A stretch of DNA of 64,000 nucleotides from Thinopyrum elongatum (Eukaryota > Streptophyta > Magnoliopsida > Poales > Poaceae), in NCBI GenBank assembly GCA_011799875.1, contig CM022297.1:517936929-518000928 (forward strand), given 5' to 3'. Made by a program: the position numbers and the translations under genes. Below, in pieces: positions 21,065-33,247 of this stretch. Below the pieces are notes generated by a model. That model was not told where the DNA came from. It saw only the letters and a list, made by a program, of their open reading frames with translations, and did no database searches. Numbering within the stretch: position 1 is the first letter of the stretch; each line of letters begins with the position of its first letter.

Positions 21065-23339
21065 TGTTAGGAAGGGATAGCAAGGGATTGGTGGAATTGA
21101 TGTTTATTGCTTGAGCCTCGTGGGCATATATATAGGAGTACATGATCTACTTGAAGTACAAGACAAGCCAGAATACTTTCTAGTCTATCCTATGTTTCCA
21201 ACCTAATCACGATACTCAACATCCCCCGCAGTCACAACGGTAGCGATGCAGATGGTCAGACTGGAGCATAATCTGAAGGTAAGCCGATACGGACACCCCC
21301 CCAGTCGTAACGGTCGATACATCGCGGAAGTCGTGGCTGAAGTGGAACCGACGAGATTGCTCAAGCAAGGCGGTAGCCCTTTTGTGCCATTGTCGAGGTA
21401 GCCGAGAGCGAAGGGTGGTGTAGCCGCGGACGAGGTAGCCATGCGAAGAACGCTATGGTTTGATGTCGAGTCAGGATGGCCGGTGTCAAGGTATTCGTCG
21501 TGGAGCCGCGGGCGTAAAGAGGCGCTGAGTTAGTCATGGGCGCAGCAGTGTCGAGGTAGTGGTGCGTCGGGAAGAAGACGGTACTGACGAGGCGTCGCGC
21601 CGGGTTTGCCAAGCCCGGGGACACATCGTGGACGAAGGCACGCATCGGTGTTGCCAGCACCGGGCATGCGTAGACGGACGAAGACGATGTTGACGATGCG
21701 CCGCTCCAGGCTTGCCATTCCTGGGAACACATCGGGGACGAAGGTACGCGTCGGTGTTGCCAGCACCGGGCATGCCTAGACGGGGACCTGCACAAGCTGT
21801 ACGACATGTCGGAGGGGTCAGAGGGGCAGCAGAGGAGGACTCGACGATGGTTGCGGCGCTAATCGGCGTGGGGCTGATGTCGCCAATGGTGGTCGGAGTA
21901 GACGAAGTGGTCAGGAAAGATGATGGTCACGCTGGCGATAAGCTGGCGCTGGACAAAGACGAAGGGGGTGGATGGGGGCGCAGCTCGGGTGAGCGAGCGG
22001 CAGTGGCGTCGAGGAAGCAGTACGGCGGCAGCGGCCTGAGAAGGCGGCGACGACGGCTAGGTTAGGAGCGCGGCGACAGTGCTTGAAGTAGGTGAGGAGA
22101 ACCCAACAGAGTGACGAAGACTTGTGCGGACGGTGGCGTTCCCGCGCCAAGGGAGGTGACGCGGCGCATACCACGTGGAAGTCGATGCGCGGGGACAGCA
22201 GAGAGGACCGCGTGCCGCGGCACTACTGCCCGAAGGGGCGGCGCAACAGCGGTGGGTGGGTCGGTGCCACCACGGGGACGGCCTCGGGGCGGCGTCATGG
22301 ACCGCGTGTCGTGGCACTACGGTCCGAAGGGGCGATGCAGCGGCAACGCGTGAGTCGGTGCAACCACGAGGAGAACCACGGGGCAGTGACGGTGCGGCCC
22401 GACTGGGCGACGCAGCGGCAGCCTGATGCTCGATCGCTGGAGGGGCGCGTTGTACTCGGGACAGTTTTCACGGGACCAGCGGAGGCGCGCGCAACCGATG
22501 GGCCAGATCGGTCGCACGGCGTGGATGAGGCGGATCGCGGGCGGGCGGGTGATCAGTCTGATCGCGCGCGAGGTCGGGGGCGCCGCTCGGTGGAGGCGGG
22601 GTGGCGGCGGAGTCCAAGATGCAGCCGGCGATGACGGTGGGCGTGACCCGACGCAATGGCCGTACAGACGCGACGGAGGCGGGTGGTGATGGAGAAGTCT
22701 CAGTCGGAGCAGGGCGGCGACGGCCGGCGCTGGGCGGCGTGCGGGCAAACGCGCGGACGACAGCCATGACGGGCCGCCTCATCGTGCGAGGCCATCTAGT
22801 CGGAGTAGAGGCCGGGTGGGCGTGCCGGTGTTGGAGTAGAGGCGTAGGGTCGAGTGCGAGGCCATCTGGTCGGAGTAGAGGCCGGGTGGGCGCACTGGTG
22901 TCGGAGTAGAGGCGTGGGGTCGACGGCGGTGGCGGTCAATGCAAGCGGATCTTAGATCAAAAAACAAAAAAGGAAAACGCCGATCAGGACGACTAGCGGG
23001 AGAGAGAAAAACCCGGATCAAAGGATTGGAAAAAAAGTCTCTCTAGGTCATCCGGTCAACGTGACCGGCGGACGAACCCTAGGTACGGGCGGCGCGGCCC
23101 CCGGTGGCGATCATGGAGACCGACCGCCCCGGGGACGGCGCGGAGCGGAAGCGGCGGTGGCGGCTAGGTTTGGATCGGTTAGGCTGATACCATGTTAGGA
23201 AGGGATTGATGGAATTGATGTTTATGGATTGAGCCTCGTGGGCATGTATATAGCAGTACATGATCTACTTGGAGTATAAGACAAGTCAAAATACTTTCTA
23301 GTCTATCTTATGTTTCTAATCTAATCACGATACTCAACC
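21065..23339 (-). mobile_element. non-autonomous LTR retrotransposon without gag/pol
   Basis: Two LTRs, 21065-21221 and 23193-23339, share the sequence from TGTTAGGAAGGGAT to TCACGATACTCAAC. Target duplication CCCAC is at 21060-21064 and 23340-23344. Read on the minus strand the LTR begins TGTTGAGTATCGTG. Next to the right LTR is TGGTATCAGCC, a primer binding site matching initiator tRNA-Met; next to the left LTR is the purine tract TGCGGGGGA. So transcription runs on the minus strand. The two-kb interior is GC-rich, with several overlapping open frames on both strands but no gag, protease, reverse transcriptase or integrase. It depends on proteins from elsewhere. Confidence 0.92.
21222..23192. 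other. GC-rich interior of the LTR element, origin unknown
   Basis: High GC with long overlapping open frames on both strands (for example 22092-22634 plus, 22317-22748 minus), none showing a recognisable domain. Locally repeated words include GTCGGAGTAGAGGCCGGGTGGGCG (two copies near 22800 and 22870) and paired TGCCAGCACCGGGCATGC blocks near 21650 and 21760. Open frames here are expected from GC content. Confidence 0.5.
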
Positions 23340-23344
23340 CCCAC

Positions 23345-23592
23345 GACACCAACGACTCGCTCGTTTGGGCTTCACGCGTCCCCATCCATCGACGACAGCT
23401 GGGACATCGCCTCTCCGCCTCGTCAGGACGACGACATTTGGCCCTCTGTGGCGCTCCCCATTCTTTGGAAGATCCGGGACTCCAGAAACTCATTGATCTT
23501 TCGAGGGAACCGTCACTCCATTCATGTAACCTTACAAAATATTGATCATGACTTTACTCTTTGGACTGCTAGATTTAGGGGTACTACTTAAA
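23345..23592 (+). pseudogene. LINE ORF2 C-terminal remnant
   Basis: One forward frame reads ...DDDIWPSVALPILWKIRDS then RNSLIFRGNRHS and WTARFRG before TAA at 23590. This matches the conserved C-terminal tail of grass non-LTR retrotransposon reverse transcriptase ORFs (W..ILW.IW.SRN..IF). The LTR element at 21065-23339 is inserted just upstream, so the LINE is older. Confidence 0.6.
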
Positions 23593-24146
23593 AGGTCGGC
23601 GCCATGTCAGGGCGCCAATACCTCTCCTCGCGCTAGCACAACTCTGTTAACTGGCCTTATGGCACTTTGAGTAATGCATTCAGCTGGGGACTCTCCCCCC
23701 ACCCCCACCCCCGGTGTTCAAAAAATAAAAGAAGCTGGAGATAAACTGATCATGTTTGTAATATGGTCAGTGGGCCCACGATAGGAAGTCTACGTGACAC
23801 TGAGTAAAGCACGCAGTTGACCTCACATGGATCTGTAGGCTGTAGCTGCAGGTCGCAATCTATCTCGAGAATGGATGCACAAATGCACATGCTGATTGAG
23901 TCGAGAAAGGAAACACAAATGCTGCCACTCCGGTGGTGGGCGGCTCGACCGATCGGGTAGGAAAACGGTGGAGCATTAAGCTATCTATCTTTAGCTTGCT
24001 AGCGTGAGTGTCCACTCGATTAATTAGTGGAGTGCTTACAAGTGCATATCCATCGATCGTGCAATTAGCTGAGATTGTAGTTGCGCACGCGCATGCTTCG
24101 GCTTCATTTTACGTTTGCTCGTGCAGGAATTAGCTGAGATTAATTA
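23593..24146. other. no gene seen
   Basis: Mixed unique-looking sequence. A C-rich run (CTCTCCCCCCACCCCCACCCCC) lies near 23690 and GATTAATTAGTGGAG occurs twice (near 24017 and 24138). Nothing else supported. Confidence 0.4.
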
Positions 24147-25294
24147 GTGGAGGCTCTTTCTCTTTTAAGAGTGCGTACAGAATGTCTATGGAGGAATGCT
24201 GGAGCTCGACAGCAACTTGTAGTAGTTCTGCTCCTGACGGAACTAGGCAAATCTGGAACAACAAACATATGGAAGAGCTGTGTGCCACCCACTGTTAAAA
24301 CTTTTGCATGGAGGCTGTGCGATGATTCTCTCCCTACTTAGCGTAACAAGCATAAGAGGAACCTAGAACTTTCAGATCAATGCCCGGTATCTGGAGTAGA
24401 AGCAGAGGATAATTTTCACCCTTTCATCAGATGTTCGTTTTCAGTTATGTTCTAGCGTAGTTTGTCGGATGTTTGGAACTTGCCTATGTTGGAAACCTTC
24501 AGAATTACTGGGAGAGATTGGCTACTTATTGCTGCAGCGGGCATTGATACTTGCACGTTGGATAGAATCCTAATGGTGTTTTGGCGCTGCTGGTTTTTCG
24601 TAACGAGGTTGTCCACAACAAGCAACCACCTGCTATTGATATCTCCAAAAGATTTCTTCCTAGTTATATGGATATGCTACATCAAATCAAGTACCACCCA
24701 GACCAAGACTTCATCAAAGGGAAGTTCTCTATTGATTGCCATATTACTCCTTTATCCCAGTCATGCACTTCTTCTGCTCACACGCATGCATGGATTCCAC
24801 CAGCTTTGGGCTGGAATAAACTTAATACCGATGGATCCGTTTCAGCAAAAGGCATTGCCGGCACTGGAATGATCCTAAGAGATCATCTTGGGAAAATTAT
24901 CTTCTCCTCATGCAGATATCTCAACTCCTGTTCGGATGCTTGGGAAGCTGAGCTTGCTGCAGTGCGTGAAGGTGATTCTTTTGCTCTTCAATGCTGTAAC
25001 ACTCCTGTCATAATAGAGGCAGATTGCTTACAGCTCGTCAACTGAGTTCAGTAGAAGGATCAAGACCTGTCAGGCTACAGGACATTGATTGAGGAAATTA
25101 AGGAACTTATGAAATCTTGTCAAACTTGTATTACTCATATTTCACGTAACCAAAATACTATTAGTCATTTCTTAGCTAACTATGCTAGATGTAGTGACTG
25201 CAGTTTGGTTATGCTCCGGTCATGAGGATGTTGAGGACCGGTGTCTCGCTGATTGTAATTTTCATGTTTGAGTAATACAAGCTCTATTCACAAA
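24147..25294 (+). pseudogene. LINE remnant: zinc-ribbon RVT tail and RNase H domain
   Basis: Forward frames in pieces encode a zf-RVT-like segment (IWKSCVPPTVKTFAWRLC around 24270-24330), then, from about 24800, an RNase H (RVT_3) domain: the first Asp in WNKLNTDGSV, an AWEAELAAVREG helix with the catalytic Glu, and IIEADCLQLV with a second Asp. Stops at 24341, 24456 and 25045 and frame changes disable it. It ends in an A9 run at about 25286-25294 after CAAGCTCTATTCAC, as LINE copies do. Family knowledge: RNase H removes RNA from the hybrid during target-primed reverse transcription. Confidence 0.75.
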
Positions 25295-25679
25295 AAAAAA
25301 TCCAGAGTAGCGTGTTAAAGTTTTCAGGAAATGAAGAGTGTTGTGCGAAGAAATCCTTTCGGGGAGTTTTGTGCTTTTTGGCCGAAACCGAGGTTCGGCC
25401 TATGATGCCTATGATCTATCTAGTCATTCTTCTTCGGACTATTAATGGCTACACGCTTTCGGCCATACTCTTTTATCCTTGGTCCATTTGCTAAAAAACA
25501 TATTGATGTTGGTGGCTGCTACATCGTGAATCTACAGTTCTCACATCTTGGACTGGGCTTCAATCCCAATCCGTTAGACAAGCACTAGCCGTTGGAGGGA
25601 AGCTCCATCTTACATCCTCGTGCTGATTTTTGTTTTGAAACATGGTAGAGGCGCTCACAATAAGTATGTATGCTCACAC
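25295..25679. other. no gene seen
   Basis: Non-coding DNA after the LINE poly(A). A 60-codon frame near 25312 shows no recognisable feature. Confidence 0.35.
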
Positions 25680-26640
25680 TTATGAACACAACTTGAAAAT
25701 AAGCAATCCCTCCCCTATACATGTATACATGTACTAAGTGAGTTCCCATCCACCACCATTTTAATATTTGAGCTCACACAATATTGTCACATTATTTGAC
25801 AAAATATACACCTTATGCATACCTATGGACTTAAATCGACCAAAGAGAAGAGCGTGCATAATCACTCTCGCCACCATTTGACTCATGGCCCTATAATAAG
25901 TACAAGGATACGCCAAGAAATTGGACGCACTTGATGCAACAATGCTATATCAAGAACAAATGAAAAGTTAACACTTGATGGTTGTTGAATTCATAAGAAT
26001 AAACAAGCAATGACAAAGATTCGAGAACAAACCCCCGCATAGATATTATACATACTTAAGAGTTTTCTAGTATACTGATAGCTATCCATTCAATTTACTT
26101 ACACTTACCTAAAATCATGTGCTCTAGAACTATTTTCTAGCTTCCAAGCACTCTCACATGATATTTAAGGATACTATAACAGACATGACCACATACATAT
26201 GTTTGCAGTTCATCGTAGAGATACAAACTAATATGTAATGACTTGAAGTCTTGTTGCTTTTATTTTTCCTTGATCTAGAGAAAATCAATTTAACCAGAAT
26301 GTTTGAAGAAAACACTATCCACAAGAAAGGAAATAATGTCATTTTGCTTTTATGCTTTAATTTTAGTGCAGCTGCATTTCCAAGAGTGATGTTAAAATTG
26401 TATTTAAAATACTTTATCTTAATATTCAGCTGGATTATGTGGCTAATTTTGGTGATTTAAAATAAAATTATAACCACTAAGACCGCATGTAAAGAATGAG
26501 TTATAAATAAGTAAAAATGTTTAGTATAAATAAGCGATAATCACTTATTTTAACTTATCCAGGTCTGCATGTTAATTGTAATGCTTCGTTGCTATTTAGA
26601 AATTTAGAGAGATTATCAGGTTAATAGTATCTTTAATTAA
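25680..26640 (+). repeat. dispersed repeat, copy 1 (partner at 37180-38110)
   Basis: Aligns over nearly a kilobase with 37180-38110. Shared stretches include ATACATGTATACAT, GCATACCTATGGACTTAAAT (G at one position in the partner), TTTTTCCTTGATCTAG and TTATGTGGCTAATTTTGGTG. Both copies are followed by LINE reverse-transcriptase fragments of similar sequence, so the pair may be two old copies of one LINE-associated unit. Non-coding here. Confidence 0.75.
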
Positions 26641-27282
26641 ATACTGCTTAAGTACCAGTGACATTTTTTTAATCTACAATTTATAACCATTGATGCGCTT
26701 TATAAATGAAATGAATATTTGCATTATTTTCATTTCTTTTTTATTTATGTGATAATATCAAGTTTTAATCTACTAGTGTTCCTTTTTATATGATGTCCAT
26801 GTATTATCTTCCTAAAGGTACAGAAAAAAAGAATGAATTTCTTTCGAGTAGAATGTTTTGGCAAGAAGATACAACCGTTAGAAAATATCACTTAATAAAT
26901 TGCAAGGAGTGTCAACATAGGGATCTGGGGGGTTTAGGCGTAACCGATCTATCTATTGTGAATACATTTTTTTTTCTTAGTAGAAGGTTTTACAAATTAG
27001 AAATGAAGAAGGGCTGGAAAAAAAATATCTGAGTGATGTCACACTATCTCAGTGTAAACTAAAGCATTTTAATTCCCATTTCTGGTTTGGGCTGATGAAG
27101 GTAAAAGACATGTTCTTCAATTCTATAGAAGAAAAGTAGGGAATGGGCAATGAACTAGATTTTGGGAAGATGAATGGCATGTAAATATTACTTTTGTTGT
27201 TAAATATCCTAGATTATATGATTTGCGTAATAATCGGATGTTTAATGAGGCTGGGCTAGTTTTAGTTTCAGAACAAATCATT

Positions 27283-27284
<2 letters not shown>

Positions 27285-27318
<34 letters not shown>
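27285..27318. repeat. G34 homopolymer
   Basis: Thirty-four consecutive G on the plus strand inside a LINE remnant that has no G-run equivalent in family logic. Could be true expansion or an assembly join. Confidence 0.9.
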
Positions 27319-27319
<1 letters not shown>

Positions 27320-28092
27320 TTGGCTATCCTATGGGACAAGTTGAAAACTGATTATGCTTATGTGGTGCTTAATTATGAGTTCGATAGATATGTATAGACC
27401 TAATTTTGGATATTTTAAGTGAAGTTGATGTATAATGCTACTAACGCTAGGCATGTGCAGCATCCTTTAAAATAATTATAGTTTATTAAGGCCCCCGTCA
27501 AAATTAAAGTCTTCTTATGGCTGATTAGTATGAAAATCCTACTAACTAAGGGTGTACTGTTACATAGAGGATGGAAGGATAGTGCAACTTGTATGTTTTG
27601 TAACTCTAGAGAGGAGATTGTTGCTTACAACAGAAAGTATTCCATTATGAATGCTTGGAGTACACAATCACTTCGATCATAAAATGGTGGGTGCGTATTT
27701 ATGTATTCGTGGGAACTATTATCAATCTTTGATAGTTTCTTGTTTGTATTGACAGTCATAAAGGCGGCTGCATAAGCGTGGTGGCGGGGAAGATTTTTTA
27801 TTCTATTATCTCCGCAGGAACATAGTTCCGATCCAACAAGGGAATGGTTTCACTCATCTCTTCTTCTCATGCCTTGTGGCTACATATGTACATATGTATT
27901 GAATGTGATCAACTGTGCTTTTAATTTGCAAGAAACCTCTAGTGCTTTTGAAGATATACCGATTTGGCTTGGTAAATCTCATGTTAGTAGTAGATGATTT
28001 ATTGCTTGTGGTGTATCGGCTGTAGTGTAGTCAATGTGGAAGTACAGAAACAATGCATGTTTTGATGGGATTATGCCATCAGACCCTACTAA

Positions 28093-28292
28093 GGCTGTGT
28101 TTGGTTGAGCTGCAGATTCTAAAAAAGCTGTTGTAGAAAAGCTACTGTAGAAAAGCTGCTGCGGAAAAGCTGGAAGCTGAAAAGTTGAGGTACCCCCAGC
28201 TTTGAAATTTACACTAGGAAGAAGCTACAGATTCTCAAAAGCTGCTTTGAACATTTACCCCTTTGGTAAAAAAAGCTGAACCAAACACAGCC
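28093..28292. mobile_element. Tourist/Harbinger-type MITE, TAA target duplication
   Basis: Terminal inverted repeat GGCTGTGTTTGGTT at the left and AACCAAACACAGCC at the right, flanked by TAA at 28090-28092 and 28293-28295. Total 200 bp. The interior repeats GTAGAAAAGCT three times. No coding capacity. It is inserted in the LINE remnant between codons for DPTK and the following tail. Confidence 0.92.
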
Positions 28293-28620
28293 TAACATTG
28301 TATGGTGGGTAGCATATTATATTTAACTATTGGTTTGGAGTTTAGAGACAAAAATTTCAAAGCCTTTGCCGCAACGAGACAAGCATGTTGGTCACGGCGA
28401 CCCATGATTTCTTCAACCGCAAGAAAGGATGGGCGCCTGGCACTCCTAGACATGGAGGGACCTAAAAAACAAAGATATTTGATGTATACAATGACAGTTT
28501 GGAGCTGCTGCTTGAGTTCCTAGGCTCTGCTTATATACGTGCCTTGCTGGTTGTTCGTAGGCCCTGCTTTTCTACATGTACCTTGATGCCTGTTACTGGG
28601 CATTGCTTATATATGTCATG

Positions 28621-28654
28621 TGTGCGTGTGTGTGTTTGTGTGTGTGTGTGTGTG
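28621..28654 (+). repeat. GT microsatellite
   Basis: Imperfect (TG)n with one TTTG interruption; about 17 units. Confidence 0.9.
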
Positions 28655-29389
28655 ACAAATAACTGTGTCCTGGGTAGTTCAGTTGTTCTGTTCATTGGTT
28701 GCTTTGCGGTTGGTGTTTCTTTAGCTTGGAAGGCTGATTTGTAGTTGTGGCCATGAATGCGTTTCGGTGACCAATTTATGGTTGTTTTATTAGTTTCATG
28801 AAAATGAAATTTGGAGCACGATCTCCTTTGATCTAACAACAATATGACGAGCAAGTCGTACACCATATTGAATACGCACATATGCAATTGCTAATCATTG
28901 ATCACAAAAAGAGGGTGCTCAAGGTAATCAAAAGACCATCCATCATAGTCAGCCACCATAGGGATGTGCCGGCGATGTCCTATATGTCTAAGACGCTCCT
29001 GCAACTTCTTCCCAGAAAAGTCAAAACCGCTGGAGAGGATCATGACAACCGACATGGCCTTCCCACTAATGGACCTACTGTCGATTCTACTTATCTGTTT
29101 CCTGTGTGTTCAAGTGTTCTATTAACGAGATTTAACGACCCCTTTTGTCTTTTACCGTAAAGAGATTATGCTAACAATTTTATCCCGCAAGGCTTTAGCT
29201 ATTCACTAGGCCATTTCCCTCCCAGCATTGAACCTTATCCCTCATCATCTCATTGGCCATCTTCTGACATTTCCGTTCTATCAAGGCGGTGGTGAAATCA
29301 ATTGCAAGATCGAGTTTGATTTGATCGGTTGTTATCCTCTTTCAGTTTTTGGTATTCTTGGCATTGTTTCTTGCTAATACGGTGCTACT
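28655..29389. other. no gene seen
   Basis: Unique-looking AT-balanced DNA with small open frames at 28882-29160 (plus) and 28531-28887 (minus) that carry no recognisable domain. Confidence 0.35.
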
Positions 29390-30027
29390 TGTGAGCTGCG
29401 TTGGGTTTTTCCTCGGAGAGGAAGGGAGAAGCAATATAGTAGCGGATAGTTTTTCCCTCAGTAGGGAACCAAGGTTATTGAACCAATAGAAGATCCACAC
29501 AGACAATCTTTAGCAGTACCTATACACACAAGAGCAAATACTTGCACCCAACGCGGGCAAGAGGGTTGTCAATCATCTTATACTCGTTAATTGCAAGGAT
29601 CAAATCTGATAGTAGTAGATAGATAAATTGCATAGTAAAATAAAAGTAAATAAATTGCAGCAAGTTATTTAGGGTTTTAATAATATGATCAAAATAGACT
29701 CGGGGGCCATAGTTTTCACTAGAGGCATCTCTCGCATAAAAATAGCATACGGTGGATAGACAAATTACTGTTGGTCAATTGATAGAAAAGCGCATAGTTA
29801 TGACGTTATTCATGGCATGATCATGTATACAGGCATTACGTCTGTGACCAGTAGAACGACTCCTGCCTGCATCTACTACCATTACTCCACTTCGAGAGCG
29901 CTTCTATGCTTGCCTCTCTAGGTATTAAGTTCATGACAAACAAAGTAATGCATGAAGTATGATGACATAATGTAGATAGAATAAAACCATGCAATATGAT
30001 TGAACCCTGTCGTTTTCCCCTTAGTAG
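29390..30027. repeat. probable dispersed grass repeat, class uncertain
   Basis: The start GCGTTGGGTTTTTCCTC..GAGGAAGGG..AAGCAA and the ACCAAGGTTATTGAACCAATAG..GATCCAC..AC block have the style of a common grass repeat with GCGTTGGTTTTCCC ends. Part of an inverted end, CCAACGCGGGC, occurs at 29547. Ends cannot be set. Non-coding. Confidence 0.4.
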
Positions 30028-30180
30028 CACTACAAGAAATATGCCCATCTACGACCCTCCATTTTGGTCACCAGACCGTCATTGTTTCCAGCTCATGATG
30101 ATTTTATGACAAAATTTAGAAGGTCATCAGTTGGCCGTCAAGAACGAACAAACATGACCTTCTTGAGAAAGTTTTTCATA
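30028..30180 (+). mobile_element. left end of a CACTA element (truncated or interrupted)
   Basis: CACTACAAGAAATATGCCC at 30028 is the classic terminus of Caspar-like grass CACTA elements. It is followed by subterminal repeats (GACC..GGTCACCAGACCGTC, GAAGGTCATC). The matching right end was not found with confidence; sequence after about 30180 looks like gypsy 3' sequence, so the element is probably truncated or interrupted. Confidence 0.7.
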
Positions 30181-32780
30181 GATATCAACGCCCAGAATAT
30201 TCTGGACATCAGACATGTTCTCGCCGTCCTTGCCTCCTCAAGCGTCGCTTTGATGATGCTTTTGTGAAATTGTGTGGAACTGAGTCCACAACGACCACAT
30301 AAAATTTCTTCGTGTTCTGATGGAGGAATCTCCGGCAACCGCCAATATACCAAAGCCTTGTCGGATCTGAACGGGAATCTGCATGAGTTTGGATGAGGAG
30401 TCCAACGGCCAGCTCGGTCATCCTTTGGAAGATCGAACTTCATCTGCTGCGGAATTTCTATGTCGGCAACCCCTTAAAATTTCAGCTCGATCCAACGGTT
30501 CAAACACCACCGACCGCCGGAGGAGTGTATTAATTCTCGGATTTGTATTCTGCGCGAAAACGAATCTGACCCAAGTTCATATTTTTTTCATGAACGGGTT
30601 ACCGACGTCCTTTTTGGAGGAATTGTTTTGTAAGGTATTGTATTTTGTTCTCAAACACGTGGCCACAAATTTGAGTCTTTTCAGAGGTGATCTTCACCGT
30701 CGCATCGATGTCAAACCAGTCCGAACTTGTTGCTCCACAAACGCCGACCTGCACCTGCATGGACTGCGCCGTCGCTCCATCGAGCCGACATCAACCATGT
30801 TGCATCTCCATCTCGGATAGCCGGCCAGAAGTTCGGCATTGTCAAGATCACATCGTCGCCATGCATTGAGCGGGTCGGGCGCGCCGGCATCGCTATGCCA
30901 TCACTTCGTCAAGCTGGCGTCGACCGTGTCACAAATTCCGACCTACGTCGGCATCGCCTCGCCGTCGCCTCATCGTGCCAACGACCACCTCGCCGACCTG
31001 TTCCGGCACGTCGTCTGGCATGGGGGCTCTAACGTCACCTCACCAACCTGCTCCGTCACCTCAGCTGGACCGGGGCTTCGCCATCATTTCATCGACATGC
31101 TCCGGGTGCTCCGTCATCACCCCACCGACCACTTTTGTCACGTCAGCTGGACCGGGGCTTCGCTCCGTCACATAGGGACCGACTTGGGGACTGGGACCTC
31201 GTCCAGGTCGAGGACTACACACCATGTCCGATCTATCAGATATCAATGGGCGTCTTCCTCCCGCCACAAGTCCGGACCGTGCCATCAACACCGAGCACAT
31301 TAACCAGCTAAGCGCCTTTCATGCTCATTTTTGTTTCAATTTTTGTCTAGCTCGATCCGGCATTATAATTGTGTTAAACAAAAATGTCATTTGTTAAAAA
31401 CAACTCCTTTACCCAAGTTAATTGGGGGCTCTTCAATTTATATGTGTCATTTTATAATAAATGTTCTCTTCTAAGTTGTTGCAAAGTCTTTTTCTACTAC
31501 TTCGTTTTCCGGCTCGAATTCACGGTCAAATAGACGGATAGCCTGTGGCTTCTCTATATGCCGCTCGAGTTTAGTTCGCTAAATAGCCCCGAGAAGCACT
31601 CCGCCTTCGGGAAAAAGAGGTTGAAGCCGAAGACTAGCCTACCCGAAGCATGAAGATCGGACGTATTATGTTAAAACTCGATGGAAGAACAAATTAATTT
31701 TAAGATCGATTTCGGATTGGCACCAAAAAACTTGACTTGATTCAAACGTAAAGTTTTTACATAAGTCTTTTGGTATTCCGAGCTTATGACACTTTTAACC
31801 TATTTGTATGCCTTTTCTTTCGGGGGGCAGGACATCCTCTTGGCTGAGGTGTACTACATGTTATTCTGCTCGGGAAAGGTCTTTTCCAACCTGCAGTTCG
31901 GCATCTTCCGTGTCAAGCTGCACCTCTGTAATGAAAAAAAAAAACACATGCCTGTATTCGGTTGAAAAAGTCCCCGAGGAGATACAATCCTAGGGTCGGC
32001 CATGTTGCACAACCCAAGTATCAGGGGTACCGCATTGACGTTTCAATGTAGAAAAATTCAAAGTGCAATACAGTTTCCGAGGAAATTACAATCCTCGGGT
32101 CGGTCGACCGCACCGGACCAGAGTCTCGGGGGCTACTGCACACCGCACTTTCCCTTAAAGTATGCTGCCAAGCAAGATCCTTAGGCCAATTCTGCGTATC
32201 GACCCGAGTCTCAGGGGCTACTGGGATAAGCGGTTTTATTTTACCCTTTCAGTGTATCATCGACTGTAGGCCAACGCATACCTTCAGGGCTACTGGCTAT
32301 ATATCGGCAGAGAATAAATTGGCCAAATCGAAAAATTTCCGCGGAAAATCAGCCCAAGACCGCGGTGGTGCACCACCTCGGAAGTAGTCTGGCATGGAGG
32401 TCGGCTGCAAGTGGTTGGCTCCATCGGACACTTTTTCGGTGTGAACCTCGGCTTCCTTCAACTTTTTCAAGACAGAGGTGGTCTATGTCACCTCAGATGC
32501 AGTCCGGCGTTGGAGCTTGGCTGCAACAAGACAGCGCTGCACAGGAAAAAAAATTAACCCCAAGTGTGGTGTGAAAATAACAAGATGTCTGATAAAGGCT
32601 AATGGAACCTAGAAGGGGATGCTCGGATGCCCAACATGTGAACTCTTACACCTCGGCGATCCTCGAGATCGGAGAGGGGAAGATTTGTTGAACCAGTTTT
32701 CAAGACCGACGACCGAAGATGGAGAACAGTTCGAAAGACCCGAGAAGCATCCCCAACTTGAAGACCTATTTAGGGGCTAC
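30181..32780 (+). mobile_element. gypsy-type retrotransposon, 3' internal remnant
   Basis: No intact gag/pol frames. Signs of a gypsy 3' internal region are repeated CTCGGGGGCTACTG / CTCAGGGGCTACTG blocks near 32127, 32210 and 32770 (typical untranslated duplicates close to the polypurine tract) and direct continuity into an LTR at 32781. A C-rich stretch (30690-31300) contains tandem words such as CATC(A/T)TCCG(G/T)CA and two AGCTGGACCGGGGCTTCGC copies (31064 and 31144). The left boundary is uncertain. Confidence 0.5.
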
Positions 32781-33247
32781 TGACAGAGTCCTGGGCTAGG
32801 GAGTACTAACCATGTCGTCTCCAAGGCAGTAGCCGACCGAGGACCCCCGTGGCGGTTCATTAGCGGATTAGTTCGGACAGACCATGACACATACAAGGGA
32901 GATTCCACAAGACTTGGCATACAAGACAATGACTCCTCTCCACCGACGTAGTCGACCAGGACTCCTGTTATTCTAAGCCTCTGGTACACTATACCAACCG
33001 AGGCTAGTCTAGTCGATGGATCATCTCATAAAGACTCATTCATACACGATCTCGAGGTAGATGAACCAGTACTTTGTAGTTTGTACCCCATCCACAATCA
33101 ATTCAAACAAAGCATGGCATAGAGTTTTACCGCTTTGAGAGGGCCTGAACCTGGGTAAACATCGTGTCTCCTTGTGTTCTGTTACCATCGTGCAAGACTA
33201 TCAGTTCGGAACCCTCTACCCGAGATCTGCCAGATTCGACTCTGTCA
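32781..33247 (+). repeat. gypsy LTR, 467 bp (3' LTR)
   Basis: Starts TGACAGAGTC and ends GACTCTGTCA, a perfect 10-bp terminal inverted repeat of TG..CA type. It is preceded by AGGGGCTAC, which fits a polypurine tract, while the downstream flank does not start with a tRNA-complementary site, so it is a 3' LTR. It contains CACTATACCAACCGAGGCTAG, a degenerate TATA-region equivalent, at about 32987. Confidence 0.8.

Larger units (their letters stand above)
26780..28400 (+). pseudogene. LINE reverse transcriptase remnant, interrupted by a MITE
   Basis: Fragments in order: RKYHLINCKECQHRDLGG then LGVTDLSIVN (26880-26960), the conserved stretch after the reverse transcriptase core; MKVKDMFFNSIEEK (about 27095); a zf-RVT-like piece VKIKVFLWLISMKILLTKG near 27490; and WKYRNNACFDGIMPSDPTK near 28040. 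Many stops and shifts. A G34 run at 27285-27318 and a MITE at 28093-28292 interrupt it. A related set of fragments lies at 39100-39400. Confidence 0.65.

Noticed and set aside
21712..22748. Long open frames as host genes
   Set aside because: High GC leaves frames open on both strands in the interior of an LTR element, with no domain or codon pattern to choose one.
28302..28523. Small plus-strand gene after the MITE
   Set aside because: It lies in the tail of a LINE remnant, lacks a recognisable domain, and its start is next to a transposon end.
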